Positions 13,881 through 16,669 of a stretch of 16,669 nucleotides of DNA are shown piece after piece. Made by a program: the position numbers and the translations under genes. The stretch lies in the NCBI GenBank assembly GCA_023449855.1, contig JAEXHR010000033.1:1-16669 (forward strand), read 5' to 3'. The DNA comes from Pseudomonadota bacterium (GTDB taxonomy: Bacteria; Pseudomonadota; Alphaproteobacteria; Rhizobiales; Xanthobacteraceae). Positions within the stretch are counted from its first letter, which is position 1. Each line of letters begins with the position of its first letter. A model generated the notes under the pieces. That model was not told the DNA's origin. It did not search any database and saw nothing but the letters and a program-made list of their open reading frames with translations.

Positions 13881-15620
13881 ATGAAAGAACAAGAAGAATC
13901 GCAGAGCCGCAACAAAGATGAGGACGTTCATGCGGCATGGTCGCAGATATGGTCGTCGATCTCGCCCGAATCTCCCTTGCTGGCGTGGATGGACTGGGCA
14001 AGCCATCTCGCGACAAGTCCTGGCAAGCGGGCCGATCTGTCTCGCCTGGCTTTCGAGCAAATGGAGCAGATCCATGCGCTGCTGAACGCGGGACTGTCGT
14101 CGGAACACAACGCTGGCCTTGCCTCGAAGATGCCGCCGCTTACCGATCGCCGCTTCAGCGATCCAGCCTGGACGCAGTGGCCGTTTAACGTCCTCGGGCA
14201 ATCGTTTCAGATGCAGACGAGATGGTGGGAGGAAGCCACCCGCGACGTCTGGGGTGTCGATTCTCATCATCAACGCCTCGTCGCTTTCGGCGCCAAACAG
14301 TGGATCGAAATGCTGTCGCCGACCAATCTCGCGACGCTCAATCCAGAGGTGATCAAAAAAAGCATCGACGAGGAGGGAGCGAACCTTGCTCGCGGGCTGT
14401 CGCATTTTTTTGACGACGTTGCCCGGCGCATGTCCAACCTGCCCCCGGCCGGTGCTAAGAATTTCGTCGTCGGAGAACAGGTCGCCACCACTCCTGGCAA
14501 AGTCGTGTTTAGGAACCGGCTGATCGAACTGATCCAGTATGCGCCGACCACTGACCAGGTCCATCCTGAACCGATCCTGATCGTTCCGGCCTGGATCATG
14601 AAATACTACATCCTCGATCTATCGCCCCACAATTCCCTGATCCGTTATCTCGTCGATCAAGGGTTCACCGTGTTCTGTATTTCCTGGAAGAACCCGGACG
14701 CCGATGATCGCGACATGGGGATGGCGGAGTATATCGAGCTCGGGTTTCAGGCCGCGTTTAATACCGTCACGGCGATCACGGCGGCGAGGAAGGTTCACGC
14801 CGCAGGCTATTGCCTCGGTGGCACTCTGCTTTCGATCGTCGCTGCGGCCATGGCGCGAGACAACGACGATCGTCTTGCCTCCGTCACGCTGCTTGCCGCC
14901 CAGACGGATTTTACCGAACCTGGCGAGCTGGGCTTGTTCATCAACGAAAGTCAGATCGCTCTGCTGGAAGCGCAGATGGCCGAAGTCGGCTACCTGCATG
15001 CCGAGCAGATGAACGCGGCTTTCCAGATGCTGCGCTCATACGACCTGTTCTGGTCACGCATCATAAACGAGTATTTCCTCGGCGAACGACGGCCGATGAA
15101 CGACCTGATGGCCTGGAATGCGGATGGAACACGGCTCCCGGCAAAGATGCATTCGGAATATCTGCGACGGCTCTATCTTCAGAATGATCTCTCTTCCGGT
15201 CGCTATCAGGTTGGAGAGCACCCGGTTTCGCTCGGCGATGTGCGTGTCCCGATCTTCTGCGTGGGAACGACGACGGACCATGTCGCTCCCTGGCGTTCAG
15301 TCTACAAACTGCATCTCCTCATCCCCACCGAGATCACCTTTGCACTGACAAACGGCGGCCACAATGCCGGTATCGTCAGCGAGCCTGGGCGTCCGCGCCG
15401 CCACTATCAGATCATGAAACGCGTGCCGGGCGACGCCTATGTCTCGCCGGACGAATGGGTCCGGCTTGCACCAACCCGCCAAGGCTCCTGGTGGCCGGAA
15501 TGGACGGCATGGCTTGCGAGCTATTCGGGCGACCGGGTGATGCCCCCTCGGCTCGGCGGGACAAGCAACATCGAGACGCCGGCCGCTGACGCTCCTGGAG
15601 AGTATGTGAAAGCATCCTGA
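13881..15620 (+). CDS. phaC: Polyhydroxyalkanoate synthase, class I-like, copy 2
   Basis: 579 residues from the ATG at 13881 (582 from a GTG at 13872; neither has a strong ribosome site, and ATG is preferred). After a Glu/Gln/Lys-rich start and a PHBC_N-like stretch (SPLLAWMDWASHLATSPGKR) come the PhaC_N region and hydrolase core. In ATG numbering the triad is Cys311 (GYCLGG), Asp466 (TTDHVAPW) and His494 (GGHNAGIVSEPG). It should polymerise (R)-3-hydroxyacyl-CoA on granules, with PhaA and PhaB, encoded upstream in the same direction, as suppliers. Similarity to the synthase at 3837 runs through the whole core but the termini differ, so this is an old paralogue rather than a recent tandem copy. 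It lies 81 bp after the DUF3141 gene with a small hairpin between. Confidence 0.92.
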   Translation: MKEQEESQSRNKDEDVHAAWSQIWSSISPESPLLAWMDWASHLATSPGKRADLSRLAFEQMEQIHALLNAGLSSEHNAGLASKMPPLTDRRFSDPAWTQWPFNVLGQSFQMQTRWWEEATRDVWGVDSHHQRLVAFGAKQWIEMLSPTNLATLNPEVIKKSIDEEGANLARGLSHFFDDVARRMSNLPPAGAKNFVVGEQVATTPGKVVFRNRLIELIQYAPTTDQVHPEPILIVPAWIMKYYILDLSPHNSLIRYLVDQGFTVFCISWKNPDADDRDMGMAEYIELGFQAAFNTVTAITAARKVHAAGYCLGGTLLSIVAAAMARDNDDRLASVTLLAAQTDFTEPGELGLFINESQIALLEAQMAEVGYLHAEQMNAAFQMLRSYDLFWSRIINEYFLGERRPMNDLMAWNADGTRLPAKMHSEYLRRLYLQNDLSSGRYQVGEHPVSLGDVRVPIFCVGTTTDHVAPWRSVYKLHLLIPTEITFALTNGGHNAGIVSEPGRPRRHYQIMKRVPGDAYVSPDEWVRLAPTRQGSWWPEWTAWLASYSGDRVMPPRLGGTSNIETPAADAPGEYVKAS

Positions 15621-15637
15621 TCGTTTCCTTCGATCAG
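15617..15637 (+). terminator. Hairpin over the stop of phaC copy 2
   Basis: CTGATCG and CGATCAG form a perfect 7-bp stem around a 7-nt loop (TTTCCTT), with the stop codon inside the left arm. No T tract follows, so it is a weak candidate for intrinsic termination; it may be an mRNA 3'-end structure. Confidence 0.35.
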
Positions 15638-15949
15638 AGAAGCGAAGAACAGATGAGGCGTTCGGTAGCTCGGAAGCCTGGAACTAGCACTACTTTGGAA
15701 GATTTTTAGGCGATGCGGGTTTTGGGATTCCCGCGATGCGATCTGCGTGATTCATGGGTTTAACAGGAGTTATGTTTGCAAAGTATGCAGGCTGCCGATT
15801 TTGGCGCGCGAAGATCCTTCAAGGATAAACTGGTCGTTTGCCTGCGGCTGGCATATGGCATGCATGTTTTCATCTTAAACTATGCACTCATCTCGAAGGA
15901 GGTAGGAAAGCCTTCTGCCCGACCGCTAGAACGCTGGGAGTCGCGGTGA
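15621..15949. other. Intergenic region between phaC copy 2 and the LysR gene
   Basis: About 330 bp, less GC-rich than the neighbours, with no convincing gene. It contains two GCGATGCG copies (from 15710 and 15732) with a GCGGG/CCCGC pair between them, and AGGAGT at 15765 that is too close to ATG 15772 and too far from ATG 15785. A 54-codon frame 15785-15949 ends directly before, and in the same frame as, the LysR GTG. No operator of the GTCATC type was found here. Confidence 0.5.
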
Positions 15950-16669
15950 GTGCTCGGTCTTGATCGCCATTCCGAAATCCAGCTTCGTCAGCTTCATTAT
16001 GTGATCGCGGCAGCCGAACACGGCAGCTTCCGGCAGGCGGCGATAGCGGTTGGTGTGCAGGAATCGGCAATCAGCCGACGCATCCGCGATCTGGAAGACG
16101 AGGCTGGCGCGGCGCTGTTCATCCGCTATCAGCGTGGTGTCTTGTTAACCGAAGCCGGTAGAAATTTCGTGAAACGAGCGCGACGGGTCATCAATGAACT
16201 CGATCTAGCCGTAAAAGAGGTTCGGGCAGCAGGCAGGGTTGAGGTGGGCGTGCTGCGGATTGGGATATTCACGTCGCTCGCGTCAGGATTCATCGCCGAA
16301 CTTCTCGAGCGATATCGCGCACAGCATGCTGGCGTCCGCACAAAGTTTGTCGAGGGCGCACCCGCTGTTCACATCGCCGCCGTCCGGCTGCACGAGATCG
16401 ATATCGCCTTCCTTACCGGCTATCCAAGAGCGATGGGATGTGAAGTGACGAGGCTCTGGTACGAGCATGTCTTTGTAGTCTTGCCGGAGACACACGAGCT
16501 GGCCGCGAAGCAGCAGATCGAATGGGCCGACTTGCGCGGCCAACACTTCATCGTGAGCGAGGCGGATCCAGGCCCAGAAATTTATGACTATCTCTTTAAG
16601 CACCTATCGGAGCTAGGTCATGCTCCAAGCGTCGAGCGCTGCCCCGTCTACAACAGGGATACACTGATC
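15950..16669 (+). CDS. LysR-family transcriptional regulator (3' end cut off)
   Basis: 240 residues are present and the frame runs off the right edge, so the gene is incomplete; LysR proteins are usually about 300 residues. The N-terminal winged helix-turn-helix is clear (LRQLHYVIAAAEHGSFRQAA, GVQESAISRRIRDLEDEAGA, LFIRYQRGVLLTEAG). It is followed by the start of the periplasmic-binding-like effector domain (LRIGIFTSLASGFIAELLERY, HEIDIAFLTG, LPETHELAA). The GTG at 15950 is chosen because GGGAG lies 9 nt upstream and an in-frame TGA immediately precedes it. LysR regulators often control adjacent or divergent genes; its target and co-inducer cannot be told from this window, and no link to PHA genes is visible. 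Confidence 0.88.
   Translation, partial: MLGLDRHSEIQLRQLHYVIAAAEHGSFRQAAIAVGVQESAISRRIRDLEDEAGAALFIRYQRGVLLTEAGRNFVKRARRVINELDLAVKEVRAAGRVEVGVLRIGIFTSLASGFIAELLERYRAQHAGVRTKFVEGAPAVHIAAVRLHEIDIAFLTGYPRAMGCEVTRLWYEHVFVVLPETHELAAKQQIEWADLRGQHFIVSEADPGPEIYDYLFKHLSELGHAPSVERCPVYNRDTLI

Noticed and set aside
15785..15949. 54-codon frame directly before the LysR gene
   Set aside because: The AGGAG upstream is about 15 nt away, the peptide resembles nothing known, and it is in the same frame as LysR separated by a stop, so it is most simply leader sequence.

Overview
The window looks like chromosome or large-replicon DNA of an alphaproteobacterium, most likely Hyphomicrobiales (rhizobia-like). This is inferred from the high-GC coding sequence, the protein sequences and the gene set; no rRNA, tRNA, insertion sequence, CRISPR array or replication origin was seen. 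Almost everything here concerns polyhydroxyalkanoate (PHA/PHB) storage and the acetyl-CoA node that feeds it.

Layout. Minus strand, left: a short phasin (23-337), a Na+/glutamate symporter gltS (604-1800) and a zinc alcohol dehydrogenase adhP (1871-2899). After a divergent intergenic region, the plus strand carries a tightly overlapping operon: a TetR-family regulator (3235-3837), PHA synthase phaC copy 1 (3837-5630), a fused MaoC-like/phosphotransacetylase protein (5627-7048) and acetate kinase ackA (7045-8223). A 720-bp gene-free, partly AT-rich region follows. Next comes a second plus-strand run: phasin (8944-9396), acetoacetyl-CoA reductase phaB (9400-10146), thiolase phaA (10218-11402), a DUF3141 PhaC-like hydrolase (11454-13799) and PHA synthase copy 2 (13881-15620). 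A LysR regulator (15950 to the window end) is cut off by the right edge.

How it may work. PhaA condenses two acetyl-CoA, PhaB reduces the product to (R)-3-hydroxybutyryl-CoA, and the two PhaC proteins can polymerise it on granules coated by the two phasins. The phosphotransacetylase and acetate kinase link acetyl-CoA to acetyl-phosphate, acetate and ATP, so one locus can steer acetyl-CoA between polymer storage and acetate. AdhP could supply or consume NADH.

Main finding. One palindromic motif, roughly GTCAWC-N4-GATGAY, occurs six times in the window. All six copies found lie in the three promoter regions that would drive the left phasin (three copies), the TetR operon (one copy) and the phasin-phaB-phaA operon (two copies). 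Where copies are in tandem their centres are 22-23 bp apart, about two helical turns. They overlap recognisable -35/-10 elements. The simplest reading is a local PHA regulon controlled by the TetR protein encoded among these genes. Also notable: the MaoC-like domain fused to phosphotransacetylase has lost the hydratase His, and the DUF3141 protein keeps a complete PhaC-like Cys-Asp-His triad.
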